NCBI RefSeq assembly: GCF_002113375.1
Contig: NZ_NEHO01000003.1
Span: 186,001-250,000, forward strand
Source of the DNA: Pseudomonas sp. R37(2017)
Lineage (GTDB): Bacteria > Pseudomonadota > Gammaproteobacteria > Pseudomonadales > Pseudomonadaceae
DNA length: 64,000 nucleotides
Reading direction: 5' to 3'
Each line of letters opens with the position of its first letter. The first letter of the stretch is position 1. Positions 15,885 through 27,062 of this stretch are shown here, one piece after another. A program made the position numbers and the translations under genes. Below the pieces are notes generated by a model. It did no database searches. It saw nothing but the letters and a program-made list of their open reading frames with translations, and was not told the origin of the DNA.

Positions 15885-16319
15885 ATGAAAGTTAAACAGT
15901 TGTTGTTGTGTGTGTCGTTTCTGGTCTCCGGCCAGGCTTTGGCAAATGTTACTGAGTACTGCCCAAGCCCTGCTGACATCAAGGAGTTGGCAAACGGTGC
16001 CTACAAGGCCCCGACAGCAAGTGGCGGCGGGGATTGGTACGGTGTTTCGCAATCGGGACGTGGGCCGGTAGGCGAGTTCGAACTGGCGATATTCGCACCT
16101 CGCTTGACAGCCGAGGGTGGCACTGTTGCCGGTGAAATTCTGCGTTGTGGTTACAAGTTGAAAAATGGAGGCGAACTGGATATGAGATACAAGCGAGAGG
16201 GAACTATCGTAAGTATTGATGCCAATGGATCGTGGGAACAATGGCATGCTCAGTATTACTGCGAAAGCAAAGAGGCGCGAGCCTGTGCGTTCACAGAAAT
16301 TGTTCGCACAAAACATTAA
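15885..16319 (+). CDS. Secreted hypothetical protein, possibly DUF3757
   Basis: 144 residues with a clear Sec signal peptide (KQLLLCVSFLVSGQALA, cleavage before NVTEYC). The mature part has four cysteines (EYCPSP, EILRCGY, YYCESK, ARACAF), which suggests two disulfides in the periplasm or outside. A WYGVSQSG...FELAIF core resembles small Pseudomonas DUF3757-type secreted proteins, but I make that link tentatively. Ribosome site AGGGGCG lies upstream. It stands alone between two terminators, so it is monocistronic. No function can be given. Confidence 0.7.
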   Translation: MKVKQLLLCVSFLVSGQALANVTEYCPSPADIKELANGAYKAPTASGGGDWYGVSQSGRGPVGEFELAIFAPRLTAEGGTVAGEILRCGYKLKNGGELDMRYKREGTIVSIDANGSWEQWHAQYYCESKEARACAFTEIVRTKH

Positions 16320-16419
16320 GGCAAGATGTCAAAACTTTCCTGTAATCGAGTTTCGGAAAGTTGTCGGATAATTGGTAGTTGCAGGTCTGAACGTTACTGT
16401 TGATTGCTAAGTTCTGTTG

Positions 16420-16457
16420 AAAGCCGTGCGCAGGAGTCATCCTCGCGCGGCTTTTTC
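16420..16457. terminator. Terminator between the hypothetical gene and rlmF
   Basis: AAAGCCGTGCG pairs imperfectly with CGCGCGGCTTTTT, giving a T-run for rightward transcription. The three A residues on the other side may also give weak leftward termination for rlmF, which ends 14 bases beyond. Confidence 0.8.
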
Positions 16458-16470
16458 GTGCGCCCTGTGT

Positions 16471-17502
16471 TTATTCGGCAGTAGCTTTCGACCATCGTGC
16501 CTGACGCCAGGCCAGTTGCTGCGCTTTGGTCTGAAAGGTCCAGGCGACGAAGCGGCTCTGTTTCTGGCCCTGTCCCATTTCTATCACCTGACTCTCCAGC
16601 GCACCGGCCTTTTTCAAGGCGGTCTGGATCGCTGGAAGGTTCGACGCCTTCGACACCAGAGTGCTGAACCACAACACTTGTTGCGCCACCTGCACGCTCT
16701 CGCTGACCAATTGCGTGACGAAACGCGCTTCCCCGCCCTCACACCACAATTCCGCCGCTTGTCCGCCGAAGTTCAGTACTGGCAGCTTGCGCTTCGGATC
16801 GGCTTTGCCCAAGGCGCGCCATTTGCGCGTACTACCCCGTGTGGCCTCTTCCAGCGAGGCATGGAATGGCGGGTTGCACATGGTCAGGTCGAACCGCTCT
16901 GTGCTCTCCAGCAGGCCTGTCAGGATTTGCTTGGGGTTGCTCTGCCGACGTACCTGGATCGCTTTGTTCAAGCCGTTGGACTGAATGATGGTCTTCGCCG
17001 CGGCGATGGCAGTCGAGTCGATATCGGAGCCGAGGAACTGCCAGCGATAGTCGCTGTAACCGATCAGCGGATATACACAGTTGGCGCCCATGCCGATGTC
17101 CAATACTTTCACGGCGGCGCCACGGGGGATTACACCGTCATTGCCACTGGCCAGCAGGTCGGCGAGGAAGTGCACATAATCGGCACGGCCCGGCACCGGC
17201 GGGCACAGGTAGTCGGTCGGGATGTCCCAGTGGGCAATACCGTAGAACGACTTGAGCAGCGCCCGATTGAACACTCGCACGGCTTCCGGGCTGGCGAAGT
17301 CGATGCTTTCCTTGCCGTACGGATTGATGATCACGAATTTCTTCAGTTCCGGGGCGCTTTTGATCAGCGCCGGAAAGTCGTAGCGACCCTGGTGGCGATT
17401 GCGCGGGTGCAGGCTGGCCTTTTCCTTCGCGGCGACGGCCGTGGCCGGAGTCTTCGGGGCAGGCTTTTGGCGCGCAGGCTTGGGGGGGCGGGGGGCGGTC
17501 AT
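16471..17502 (-). CDS. rlmF: 23S rRNA (adenine-1618-N6)-methyltransferase
   Basis: 343 residues. A Lys/Pro/Ala-rich N-terminal tail of about 30 residues precedes the family opening [16 protein letters not shown]. The SAM-binding loop is [11 protein letters not shown] (135-145) and the N6-adenine methylase motif is NPPF (210-213). It methylates A1618 of 23S rRNA, as E. coli RlmF (YbiN) does. I choose the ATG at 17502; an extension to 17550 would only add residues unlike the family and neither start has a strong ribosome site. It lies downstream of valS on the same strand but a terminator and repeat separate them. Confidence 0.93.
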   Translation of the reverse strand: MTAPRPPKPARQKPAPKTPATAVAAKEKASLHPRNRHQGRYDFPALIKSAPELKKFVIINPYGKESIDFASPEAVRVFNRALLKSFYGIAHWDIPTDYLCPPVPGRADYVHFLADLLASGNDGVIPRGAAVKVLDIGMGANCVYPLIGYSDYRWQFLGSDIDSTAIAAAKTIIQSNGLNKAIQVRRQSNPKQILTGLLESTERFDLTMCNPPFHASLEEATRGSTRKWRALGKADPKRKLPVLNFGGQAAELWCEGGEARFVTQLVSESVQVAQQVLWFSTLVSKASNLPAIQTALKKAGALESQVIEMGQGQKQSRFVAWTFQTKAQQLAWRQARWSKATAE

Positions 17503-17574
17503 GGCTGTGATCGGTTCGGGTATGGCTGAAAGTGGCGGGCATTGTCCCACATCTGTGGGGCAACACCGATCAAA

Positions 17575-17664
17575 TGTGGGAGCGAGCCTGCTCGCGAATG
17601 CGGTGGGTCAGTCGCCATCATCGGTGATAGATACTCCACATTCGCGAGCAGGCTCGCTCCCACA
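17575..17664. repeat. Inverted REP pair (REPIN)
   Basis: TGTGGGAGCGAGCCTGCTCGCGAA and its inverted copy ending GCAGGCTCGCTCCCACA enclose a short spacer, between rlmF and valS. This is the GTGGGAGCGAGC variant of the REP core. Confidence 0.88.
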
Positions 17665-17700
17665 GGGGATTTGCATTGGATGCAGGAAAGTGACAGGCGC

Positions 17701-17732
17701 AAAAAAGGGAGGCCGCCCGGGCCTCCCTTTTT
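17701..17732 (-). terminator. Terminator of valS
   Basis: AAAAAAGGGAGGC and GCCTCCCTTTTT form a 12-bp stem with a short GC loop and T-runs on both strands, 16 bases after the valS stop. Confidence 0.9.
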
Positions 17733-17747
17733 CATTGCGATTTGCCG

Positions 17748-20594
17748 TTACAGGCTGGCAATCCGCGCATGCTGCTCGGCCAGTTTGCCCAGGGCCTGTT
17801 CGGCCTCGGCCAGTTTGGCGCGTTCCTTGTCGATGACTTCGGCAGGCGCCTTGTCAACGAAACCGGCGTTGGACAGCTTGCCGCCGACACGTTGCACTTC
17901 ACCTTGCAGACGCTGGATTTCCTTGTCCAGACGCGCCAGTTCCGCACCTTTGTCGATCAAGCCGGCCATTGGCACCAGCACTTCCATCTCGCCGACCAGC
18001 GCGGTGGCGGACAGCGGTGCTTCTTCGCCGGCAGCCAGCACGGTGATCGATTCGAGGCGCGCCAGCTTCTTCAGCAGGGCTTCATTCTCTGTCAGGCGAC
18101 GCTGATCCTCGGCGCTGACGTTCTTCAGGAACAACGGCAGCGGTTTGCCCGGGCCGATGTTCATTTCGCCGCGGATGTTACGAGTGCCAAGCATCAGGCC
18201 CTTGAGCCATTCGATGTCGTCTTCGGCCGCCGGATCGATGCGCGTTTCGTTGGCCACTGGCCAGGCTTGCAGCATGATCGTCTTGCCTTCGATACCGGCC
18301 AGCGGCGCGATGCGCTGCCAGATTTCTTCGGTGATGAACGGCATGAACGGGTGCGCCAGGCGCAGGGCGACTTCCAGTACGCGAACCAGGGTGCGACGGG
18401 TGCCACGCTGGCGTTCGACCGGAGCGTTCTCGTCCCACAGCACGGGCTTGGACAGTTCCAGGTACCAGTCGCAATACTGGTTCCAGATGAACTCGTACAG
18501 GGCTTGCGCAGCCAGATCGAAACGGAACTGGTCGAGCTGACGGGTCACTTCGGCTTCGGTGCGTTGCAGCTGCGAAATGATCCAGCGATCGGCCAGGGAC
18601 AGTTCATAGGCTTCGCCGTTCTGGCCGCAGTCTTCGCCCTTGTCCAGCACGTAGCGCGCGGCGTTCCAGATCTTGTTGCAGAAGTTGCGATAGCCTTCGA
18701 CGCGGCCCATGTCGAACTTGATGTCGCGACCGGTGGACGCCAGCGAGCAGAAGGTGAAGCGCAGGGCATCGGTGCCGTAGCTGGCGATACCTTCGGCGAA
18801 CTCGTCACGGGTCTGCTTCTCGATCTTCTTCGCCAGTTTCGGCTGCATCATGCCGGAGGTGCGCTTCTGCACCAGGGCTTCGAGCTCGATGCCGTCGATG
18901 ATGTCCAGCGGGTCGAGGACGTTGCCCTTGGACTTGGACATCTTCTGGCCCTGGCCATCACGCACCAGACCGTGCACATAAACAGTCTTGAACGGAACCT
19001 GCGGGGTGCCGTCCTCGTTCTTGATCAAGTGCATGGTCAGCATGATCATCCGGGCAACCCAGAAGAAAATGATGTCGAAGCCGGTGACCAATACGTCGGT
19101 GGAGTGGAATTTCTTCAGGAATTCGGTCTTTTCCGGCCAGCCCAGGGTGGAGAACGTCCACAGGCCCGAGCTGAACCAGGTGTCGAGTACGTCGTTGTCC
19201 TGTTGCAGCGCAATGTCCGCGCCGAGGTTGTGCTTGGCGCGCACTTCGGCTTCGTCGCGGCCGACGTAGACCTTGCCCGACTCGTCGTACCAGGCCGGAA
19301 TCCGGTGGCCCCACCACAGCTGACGGCTGATGCACCAGTCCTGGATGTCGCGCATCCACGAGAAGTACATGTTTTCGTACTGTTTCGGCACGAACTGGAT
19401 ACGGCCGTCTTCAACGGCGGCAATCGCAGGCTCGGCCAACGGCTTGGTGGATACGTACCACTGGTCGGTCAGCCATGGTTCGATGACGGTGCCGGAGCGG
19501 TCGCCTTTCGGCACCTTCAGGGCGTGATCGTCAACGCTGACCAGCAGGCCGGCGGCGTCGAACGCGGCCACGATCAGCTTGCGTGCTTCGAAGCGGTCGA
19601 GGCCGGCGTATTCGGCCGGGATCTTGCCGTCGATGGATTCGTTCAGCGTGCCGTCGAGGTTGAACACCTGGCAAGCCGGCAGGACCGCTGCGTTTTTGTC
19701 GAAGATGTTCAGCAGCGGCAGGTTGTGACGCTTGCCGACTTCGTAGTCGTTGAAGTCGTGGGCCGGGGTGATTTTCACGCAGCCGGTGCCGAACTCAGGG
19801 TCGCAGTAATCGTCGGCGATGATCGGGATGCGGCGGCCGACCAGCGGCAGCTCGACTAATTTGCCGATCAGGGCTTTGTAGCGCTCATCGCTCGGGTTAA
19901 CGGCCACGGCGGAGTCGCCGAGCATGGTTTCCGGGCGAGTGGTCGCGACGATCAGGAAATCGTTGCCTTCAGCGGTCCTGGCGCCGTCGGCCAGCGGGTA
20001 TTTCAGGTTCCACAGGGAGCCTTTTTCGTCGTGGTTCTCCACTTCGAGGTCGGAAATTGCCGTGTGCAGCTTGGTGTCCCAGTTGACCAGGCGCTTGCCG
20101 CGATAGATCAGGCCGTCTTCGTGCAAACGGACGAAGGCTTCCTTTACGGCTTCCGAGAGGCCGTCGTCCATGGTGAAGCGCTCGCGGCTCCAGTCGACGG
20201 ACGAACCGAGGCGACGGATCTGACGGCTGATGTTGCCGCCGGACTCATCCTTCCACTCCCAGACTTTCTCGAGGAACTTCTCGCGACCCAGGTCGTGACG
20301 GCTCTGGCCTTTGGCTTCGAGCTGACGCTCCACCAGCATCTGCGTGGCGATACCGGCGTGGTCGGTGCCCGGCTGCCACAGGGTGTTGCGACCCTGCATG
20401 CGGCGGAAACGGATCAGGGCGTCCATGATCGCGTTGTTGAAGCCATGGCCCATGTGCAGGCTGCCGGTGACGTTCGGCGGCGGGATCATGATGGTGTAGG
20501 ACTCGCCCGCGCCTTGCGGGGCGAAGTAATTCTCTGACTCCCAGGTGTTGTACCAGGAAGTTTCAATGGCGTGCGGCTGGTAGGTCTTATCCAT
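17748..20594 (-). CDS. valS: Valyl-tRNA synthetase
   Basis: 948 residues, a full-length class I synthetase that charges tRNA-Val in the cytoplasm. The HIGH motif is HMGH (47-50, in [15 protein letters not shown]), the editing domain occupies roughly 190-330, the KMSKSKGN loop is near residue 552, and the last 60 residues form the coiled-coil arm ([21 protein letters not shown]) typical of ValRS. Single-gene unit with its own terminator. In P. aeruginosa and E. coli valS often follows pepA-holC; here the upstream neighbour is a sugar/acid symporter instead. Confidence 0.98.
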   Translation of the reverse strand: MDKTYQPHAIETSWYNTWESENYFAPQGAGESYTIMIPPPNVTGSLHMGHGFNNAIMDALIRFRRMQGRNTLWQPGTDHAGIATQMLVERQLEAKGQSRHDLGREKFLEKVWEWKDESGGNISRQIRRLGSSVDWSRERFTMDDGLSEAVKEAFVRLHEDGLIYRGKRLVNWDTKLHTAISDLEVENHDEKGSLWNLKYPLADGARTAEGNDFLIVATTRPETMLGDSAVAVNPSDERYKALIGKLVELPLVGRRIPIIADDYCDPEFGTGCVKITPAHDFNDYEVGKRHNLPLLNIFDKNAAVLPACQVFNLDGTLNESIDGKIPAEYAGLDRFEARKLIVAAFDAAGLLVSVDDHALKVPKGDRSGTVIEPWLTDQWYVSTKPLAEPAIAAVEDGRIQFVPKQYENMYFSWMRDIQDWCISRQLWWGHRIPAWYDESGKVYVGRDEAEVRAKHNLGADIALQQDNDVLDTWFSSGLWTFSTLGWPEKTEFLKKFHSTDVLVTGFDIIFFWVARMIMLTMHLIKNEDGTPQVPFKTVYVHGLVRDGQGQKMSKSKGNVLDPLDIIDGIELEALVQKRTSGMMQPKLAKKIEKQTRDEFAEGIASYGTDALRFTFCSLASTGRDIKFDMGRVEGYRNFCNKIWNAARYVLDKGEDCGQNGEAYELSLADRWIISQLQRTEAEVTRQLDQFRFDLAAQALYEFIWNQYCDWYLELSKPVLWDENAPVERQRGTRRTLVRVLEVALRLAHPFMPFITEEIWQRIAPLAGIEGKTIMLQAWPVANETRIDPAAEDDIEWLKGLMLGTRNIRGEMNIGPGKPLPLFLKNVSAEDQRRLTENEALLKKLARLESITVLAAGEEAPLSATALVGEMEVLVPMAGLIDKGAELARLDKEIQRLQGEVQRVGGKLSNAGFVDKAPAEVIDKERAKLAEAEQALGKLAEQHARIASL

Positions 20595-20730
20595 GCGCGG
20601 CGGGACCCTATTGGCATTTATTCAGGAAAAGCCGGGAAGTATAGCGGGGATGAGCCGATGCGCGTAGAGCGAGGTGACAATGGGCGGGGGAAAACCGAGT
20701 TTTTTCGGGGAGTGTCCAGTCAGTAAAGAC

Positions 20731-20757
20731 GCCATCGCGGGCTTGCCCGCGATGGCG
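20731..20757. repeat. REP-like palindrome GCCATCGCGGGC...
   Basis: GCCATCGCGGGC-TT-GCCCGCGATGGC (12-bp arms) lies 6 bases after the stop of the MFS gene on the minus strand. It is a REP-type palindrome of fluorescent pseudomonads and may also help protect or end the transcript. Confidence 0.85.
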
Positions 20758-20762
20758 AACTG

Positions 20763-22079
20763 TCAGGCGATCTGATTCAGGTCGTTATGCCGCGTCTCCT
20801 TCAGGCACAGCACTGCAATCAAGCTCAGCACCGCCGCACCGGACACATACCCGCCGACGTCACTCAATCCGCCCATTGCCACCAGTTTCTGGGCGAAGAA
20901 CGGTGCCGCGGAAGCGCCCACGATACCACCCAGGTTGTAGGCCGCCGAGGCGCCGGTGTAGCGCACGTGGGTGGGGAACAGCTCCGGCAGCAGCGCACCC
21001 ATAGGCGCAAATGTCACACCCATCAGAAACAGCTCGATGCACAGGAACAGCGCCACACCCCAGGTCGAGCCTTGGGTCAGCAACGGCTCCATGAGGAAAC
21101 CGGACAGGATCGCCAGCACGCCGCCGACGATCAGCACCGGTTTGCGTCCGCAACGATCGCTGGCCCAGGCTGACAGCGGGGTGGCGGCCGCCATGAACAA
21201 CACCGCGAAGCACAGCAGGCCGAGGAATGTTTCGCGGCTGTAACCGAGCGTTGCAACGCCGTAACTCAGAGAGAACACGGTGGAGATGTAAAACAGCGCG
21301 TAGCACACGACCATTGCGCCGGCCCCCAGCAAAACCGGCGCCCAGTATTGGGCGAACAGTTCGAGCAGCGGGATCTTCACGCGCTCCTGGCGTGCAACGG
21401 CGTTGGCGAACACAGGGGTTTCATGCAGCTTGAGGCGCACGTACAAGCCGACCATCACCAGTGCGGCGCTGAGCAGGAACGGGATTCGCCAGCCCCATGA
21501 GCGGAATTGCTCATCGTCCAGTATCACGGCCAATGTCAGAAACAGGCCGTTCGCCGCCAGAAAGCCAATGGATGGGCCGAGTTGCGGGAACATGCCGAAC
21601 CACGCGCGCTTGCCTTTGGGGGCGTTCTCCGTGGCCAGCAGTGCCGCGCCACCCCATTCACCGCCCAACCCCAGGCCTTGGCCGAAGCGCAGGACGCACA
21701 GCAGGATCGGTGCCCAGGCGCCAATGCTGTCGTAACCCGGCAGCACGCCGATCAGCGTGGTGCACACGCCCATCAGCAACAGCGAGGCAACCAGGGTCGA
21801 TTTGCGACCGATACGGTCGCCAAAGTGGCCGAACAAAGCCGAACCCAAGGGACGTGCCAGAAAGGCGATACCGAACGTGAGAAACGCCGAAAGCATCTGG
21901 GCGGTGCCGGACGTCTGTGGAAAGAACACCGGGCCGATCACCAGCGCGGCTGCGGTGGCATAAACGTAGAAGTCGTAGAACTCGATTGCAGTGCCGATGA
22001 AGCTCGCGGTGGCCACGCGGGTGGCGGAGTTCGTCGGATGCGCAGGTGTGGAGTCGCTGTAAGTCGTACTGGTTGTCAT
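20763..22079 (-). CDS. MFS transporter, metabolite:H+ symporter (MHS) family
   Basis: 438 residues with twelve predicted helices. The opening ATRVATASFIGTAIEFYDFYVYATAAALVIGPVFFP and the loop GSALFGHFGDRIGRKSTLV are diagnostic of the MHS group (ShiA, ProP, KgtP, YhjE). These import organic acids or osmolytes with protons; the substrate cannot be read from sequence. I prefer the ATG at 22079 with AGGGAT upstream, over one at 22100. The gene stands alone: about 290 bases without features separate it from the CorC-like gene upstream. Confidence 0.9.
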   Translation of the reverse strand: MTTSTTYSDSTPAHPTNSATRVATASFIGTAIEFYDFYVYATAAALVIGPVFFPQTSGTAQMLSAFLTFGIAFLARPLGSALFGHFGDRIGRKSTLVASLLLMGVCTTLIGVLPGYDSIGAWAPILLCVLRFGQGLGLGGEWGGAALLATENAPKGKRAWFGMFPQLGPSIGFLAANGLFLTLAVILDDEQFRSWGWRIPFLLSAALVMVGLYVRLKLHETPVFANAVARQERVKIPLLELFAQYWAPVLLGAGAMVVCYALFYISTVFSLSYGVATLGYSRETFLGLLCFAVLFMAAATPLSAWASDRCGRKPVLIVGGVLAILSGFLMEPLLTQGSTWGVALFLCIELFLMGVTFAPMGALLPELFPTHVRYTGASAAYNLGGIVGASAAPFFAQKLVAMGGLSDVGGYVSGAAVLSLIAVLCLKETRHNDLNQIA

Positions 22080-22372
22080 GCGGTTATCCCTGACTGTCAT
22101 GTGCTCCAGTGGAGCGAATTATTATGGTCGAGAACCCAGGGATGTGGGTGAGGGCGCGGTCGCTGTTTCAGGTAGAAACAATCGTCGGTTTGCTGCGGTT
22201 CTTGCTGATGGTCGGGCCGGAAGCTGCGAAGTGCGGGGTAAGCACGGGGCCGGCGAGGCTTGGGTAAGCGATTCGATTATAGGAAGGTGGCTAACGATCG
22301 AACAAGAGGGAGGCGCTTTGGATCAATGTGGCGAGGGCGCAAGCTCCCTCTCCACAGAAAACCGCGCCGTCC
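22080..22372. other. Intergenic region with no visible feature
   Basis: Roughly 290 bases between the MFS gene start and the end of the CorC-like gene. It should contain the MFS promoter. I see no repeat, hairpin with T-run or gene. Confidence 0.5.
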
Positions 22373-23605
22373 TTAGATAACCACCGGCATTGAACTGGTC
22401 TGCCAGATCAGTACTCGTGTTACACGGTTGTCCTCGGTCTCGAGAATTTCCAGGCGATACCGACCGATCTTCAGGCACACCACGCTTTCGGGAATGGTTT
22501 CCAGGGCCTCGGTGACCAACCCGTTCAGGGTTTTCGGGCCATCGCTTGGCAGGTGCCAGCCGAGGCTCTTGTTCAGCTCGCGAATGGACGCGGCACCGTC
22601 GATCACCAGGCGTCCGTCGGCTTGCGGATGAATGTGCGGGTTGTCCAGGCTGTGCTGGCTTTCGAACTCGCCGACGATTTCTTCGAGAATGTCTTCCAGG
22701 GTGACGATGCCCAGCACTTCGCCGTATTCATCGACCACCATGCCCAGGCGTCGTTGCTGCTTGTGGAAGTTGAGCAATTGCAGCTGCAGCGGAGTGCTTT
22801 CCGGCACGAAGTACGGCTCGTGACTGGCCGCCAGCAACGCTTCCCTGGTCAGGCTCGCATCGGGCAGCAAATGAAGGATGTGGCGGGTGTTGAGGACGGC
22901 TTCGACCTGGTTGATATCGCTGTGGAAAACCGGCAGGCGAGTGCGCTTGTTGTGGCGCAATTGTTCGATGATTTCGTCGATGGGGTCATCGAGGTTGATG
23001 CCGTCCACGTCACTGCGCGGCACCAGGATGTCATTGACCGTGATGTTGTCCAGCGCGTGGATGCCTGGCAGCGGGTGAGGGCGGCTTACGGTTTCCGGCG
23101 TGTCCTGCCGCTCCGTCGGCGCTTCGTCCTCGCTTCGTTGCACCACTTTGGCTTTGCGGGCGAATGGCCGCGTCAGCAGCTGACTGATGCTGTTGAGCAG
23201 CCATGCCGCGGGATAGATGACTTTCAGTGGTACGCGCAACAGATTGTTGCCCTGGGCCAGGATCGCATCTGGATATCGGGTGGCCAGCATTCTTGGCAAG
23301 TAGTCGGAAAACACCAGCAAAATGGCGCCCGCCCCCAGGCAAGCGACCCATGGGCCGTTCTCGGCCCAGGTGAAAATGGCCAGCAAGGTGCTGATGACCA
23401 CCGCGAGTGCACGGCAGAGGGTATTGCAAAAAATCAGGCTGGCCAGGGGGAAGCTGAGTTTCGCCACCGGTTTGTCGCTGGAGCGCGTTGCGGTGCGCTG
23501 GGCCAGTAAATGCTGGTGCGCCGCTTCGATGGCGGTAAAGAGCCCCGACCATAAAATCAGCAGGGTCACTACCGCGAGCATCGGCCCTATGGGCAAGTCG
23601 TCCAT
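22373..23605 (-). CDS. CNNM/CorC-family membrane protein (YfjD-like)
   Basis: 410 residues. The N-terminal DUF21 domain (about 1-140) has three to four hydrophobic segments with the LFTAIEAA helix. A CBS pair follows (about 195-320: VNDILVPRSDVDGINLDDPIDEI, then LGMVVDEYGEVLGIVTLEDILEEIVGEF), and the last 85 residues are a CorC_HlyC domain. Members are linked to Mg/Co efflux or polyamine export. Position beside ypjD and ffh matches E. coli yfjD, so I call it YfjD-like. It begins 12 bases after the ypjD stop, in one operon. Confidence 0.92.
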   Translation of the reverse strand: MDDLPIGPMLAVVTLLILWSGLFTAIEAAHQHLLAQRTATRSSDKPVAKLSFPLASLIFCNTLCRALAVVISTLLAIFTWAENGPWVACLGAGAILLVFSDYLPRMLATRYPDAILAQGNNLLRVPLKVIYPAAWLLNSISQLLTRPFARKAKVVQRSEDEAPTERQDTPETVSRPHPLPGIHALDNITVNDILVPRSDVDGINLDDPIDEIIEQLRHNKRTRLPVFHSDINQVEAVLNTRHILHLLPDASLTREALLAASHEPYFVPESTPLQLQLLNFHKQQRRLGMVVDEYGEVLGIVTLEDILEEIVGEFESQHSLDNPHIHPQADGRLVIDGAASIRELNKSLGWHLPSDGPKTLNGLVTEALETIPESVVCLKIGRYRLEILETEDNRVTRVLIWQTSSMPVVI

Positions 23606-23617
23606 TAATGCCGCCCG

Positions 23618-24430
23618 TCAGATATGCAGGATGTATTCACGAACCAGTTTGCTGCCGAAATACGCCAGCATCAGCAGGCAGAAACCGGCCAGGGTCCAGC
23701 GAATGGCTTTGTGACCGCGCCAGCCAAGGCGATTGCGTCCCCACAGCAGTACGCTGAAAACGACCCAGGCCAGGCAGGCCAGCAGGGTTTTGTGCACCAG
23801 ATGCTGGGCGAACAGGTTCTCGACGAACACCCAGCCGGAGATCAGCGACAGCGACAACAGCGTCCAGCCGGCCCAGAGGAAACCGAACAACAGGCTTTCC
23901 ATGGTTTGCAGCGGCGGGAAGTTCCTGATCAGCCCGGAGGGGTGCTTGTGCTTGAGCTGGTGGTCTTGAACCAGCAGCAGCAAGGACTGGAACACCGCGA
24001 TGGTGAACATGCCATAGGCCAGGATCGAAAGCAGGATGTGGGCGAGCATGCCCGGCTCCTCATCGATGACCTGTACCGTGCCGGCGGGGGCAAAATGCGC
24101 CAGCATCACGGTGAAGGCCCCGAGCGGGAACAGCAGGACCAGCAGGTTCTCCACCGGAATCCGCGAGCAGGCCAGCAGGGTCAGCGCGATGACCGCCACG
24201 GCAATCAGGCTCGCGGAACTGAAGAAGTCCAGGGCCAGGCCGGTCGGGGTCGGCAGGAGGGTGAGCAGGCTGACGCTGTGGGCCAATACGGCGAGCACGC
24301 CGAGCATGACCAACAGGCGTTTGTTGACCTTGGCGCCGGACGCCAGGTGAGTGCCCTGGTAAATGGTCGCAGCGGCATACAAGCAGGCGGCGGCGAGGGT
24401 GGTTAGCAAGCTGGGTGACAAGGGGAGCAT
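23618..24430 (-). CDS. ypjD: Inner-membrane protein YpjD (cytochrome c assembly/CcsA-like)
   Basis: 270 residues with eight or so hydrophobic helices. The tryptophan-rich segment FLWAGWTLLSLSLISGWVF and the histidines at helix ends (LAHFAP, HLVHKT) fit the CcsA/CcmC-like haem-handling family to which YpjD belongs. The ATG at 24430 begins directly at the first helix (MLPLSPSLLTTLAAACLYAA); longer frames add 58 residues that overlap the promoter of ffh and look non-coding. It is divergent from ffh, as in E. coli, and leads the yfjD-like gene. Confidence 0.9.
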   Translation of the reverse strand: MLPLSPSLLTTLAAACLYAAATIYQGTHLASGAKVNKRLLVMLGVLAVLAHSVSLLTLLPTPTGLALDFFSSASLIAVAVIALTLLACSRIPVENLLVLLFPLGAFTVMLAHFAPAGTVQVIDEEPGMLAHILLSILAYGMFTIAVFQSLLLLVQDHQLKHKHPSGLIRNFPPLQTMESLLFGFLWAGWTLLSLSLISGWVFVENLFAQHLVHKTLLACLAWVVFSVLLWGRNRLGWRGHKAIRWTLAGFCLLMLAYFGSKLVREYILHI

Positions 24431-24640
24431 AAGTCCTGTTAGGCAAGCCCGAAAGTCGCTGAGTTTGGCATAGAACCCCCGTTGCACGAAAGACCGCGCA
24501 ACCCGACGGCGAGGTGTCCGCCAGCCGCAGTCTTCGCTATAATCCGCGACCTGCCCACGCCGCAGGCTCGCCGAGCACATGTTTAGTCCGGTCCGGGCCG
24601 CCATTATCCCGGTCTACACAGGGCCTGAAAGGATCGCGCA

Positions 24641-26017
<1,377 letters not shown>

Positions 26018-26024
26018 AAAAACT

Positions 26025-26118
26025 CGCCGGTCGTCGCACCGGCGCAGTCCCGCAAGGATGCGGGATCTCCAGCAAACCCGCGCTTGGCGGGAGCTGACCG
26101 GCCGTTTTCAACGACGGC
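26025..26118 (+). other. Run of four short hairpins between ffh and rpsP
   Basis: Consecutive perfect stems are seen: CGCCGGT/ACCGGCG (26025-26044), TCCCGCA/TGCGGGA (26048-26065), CCCGC/GCGGG (26077-26091) and GCCGT/ACGGC (26101-26118). In addition GCCGGTC (26026-26032) can pair with GACCGGC (26096-26102), giving an alternative cloverleaf-like fold. None is a plain T-run terminator. Confidence 0.6.
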
Positions 26119-26166
26119 TCTATGGCGAATCTTGATGTCACGGCGATAGGTGTCGGAAAAAGGCAT

Positions 26167-26194
26167 TTGCAAAAGTCCGGATATTCCTTAGAAT
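26167..26194 (+). promoter_or_regulatory. Candidate promoter of the rpsP operon
   Basis: TTGCAA (26167-26172) and TAGAAT (26189-26194) are 16 bases apart, about 70 bases before the rpsP start, after the hairpin run. Confidence 0.6.
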
Positions 26195-26266
26195 ATGCGG
26201 CCTTTCGGGCACCCATGCCCGCTGTGCATTTAGATTTGCAGCACCGACTACAGGAACGATGTTCAC

Positions 26267-26518
26267 ATGCTAACAATCCGTCTTGCCCTTGGCGGCTCCA
26301 AAAAGCGCCCGTTTTACCACTTGACCGTAACCGACAGCCGCAACCCGCGCGACGGTTCGCACAAGGAACAGGTTGGCTACTTCAACCCTGTTGCTCGTGG
26401 TCAGGAAGTTCGTCTGTCCGTGAACCAAGAGCGCGTAGCCTACTGGCTGAGCGTTGGTGCACAACCTTCTGAGCGCGTTGCTCAGTTGTTGAAGGAATCT
26501 GCCAAGGCTGCGGCCTGA
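26267..26518 (+). CDS. rpsP: 30S ribosomal protein S16
   Basis: 83 residues, the usual length of S16. It opens [30 protein letters not shown] and contains QVGYFNPVA, both conserved in the family. It binds 16S rRNA during small-subunit assembly. It is the first gene of the conserved rpsP-rimM-trmD-rplS operon, 5 bases from rimM. Confidence 0.98.
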   Translation: MLTIRLALGGSKKRPFYHLTVTDSRNPRDGSHKEQVGYFNPVARGQEVRLSVNQERVAYWLSVGAQPSERVAQLLKESAKAAA

Positions 26519-26523
26519 GCAAT

Positions 26524-27060
26524 ATGAACGCGACGCCAGCCATTGCTGATGATTTGATCGTTATCGGCAAGATTTATTCTGTTCACGGCGTTCGCGGCGA
26601 AGTGAAGGTGTATTCCTTTACTGATCCGATCAAGAACCTGCTGGATTACAAAACCTGGACGCTCAAGCGTGACGGCAATGTAAAGCAGGTGGAGCTGGTC
26701 AGCGGACGCGGGAACGACAAGTTCCTGGTCGCAAAGCTCAAGGGTCTCGATGATCGTGACGAAGCTCGTCTTCTGGCCGGTTATGAGATCTGCGTGCCGC
26801 GCAACCTGTTCCCTGAACTGACCGACGGCGAGTACTACTGGTACCAGCTGGAAGGTCTCAAGGTCATCGATACCCTCGGGCAACTGTTCGGGAAGATCGA
26901 TCACCTGCTGGAGACCGGCTCGAATGATGTAATGGTGGTCAAGCCTTGCGCTGGCAGCCTGGATGATCGCGAACGCCTGTTGCCCTATACCGAGCAATGC
27001 GTGTTGGCAGTCGACCTGGCCGCGGGCGAGATGAAGGTGGATTGGGACGCGGATTTCTAA
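26524..27060 (+). CDS. rimM: 16S rRNA processing protein RimM
   Basis: 178 residues. The N-terminal RimM barrel ([23 protein letters not shown]) is followed by a PRC-barrel domain with [15 protein letters not shown]. It helps assemble the 30S head, acting near S19. The start is 5 bases after rpsP and the stop is 2 bases before the trmD start, so the operon is tightly packed. Confidence 0.98.
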   Translation: MNATPAIADDLIVIGKIYSVHGVRGEVKVYSFTDPIKNLLDYKTWTLKRDGNVKQVELVSGRGNDKFLVAKLKGLDDRDEARLLAGYEICVPRNLFPELTDGEYYWYQLEGLKVIDTLGQLFGKIDHLLETGSNDVMVVKPCAGSLDDRERLLPYTEQCVLAVDLAAGEMKVDWDADF

Positions 27061-27062
27061 GC

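Noticed and set aside
17742..19859. Very long plus-strand frame opposite valS (about 700 codons)
   Set aside because: Shadow of valS, which has all synthetase motifs; the frame contains no recognisable domain and no ribosome site.
26025..26118. tRNA or 4.5S RNA gene
   Set aside because: The fold looks branched, but there is no anticodon arm, T-loop or SRP Alu/S-domain sequence.
26122..26472. Plus-strand frame overlapping the rpsP promoter and rpsP
   Set aside because: Runs through the promoter and out of frame over rpsP; no ribosome site.
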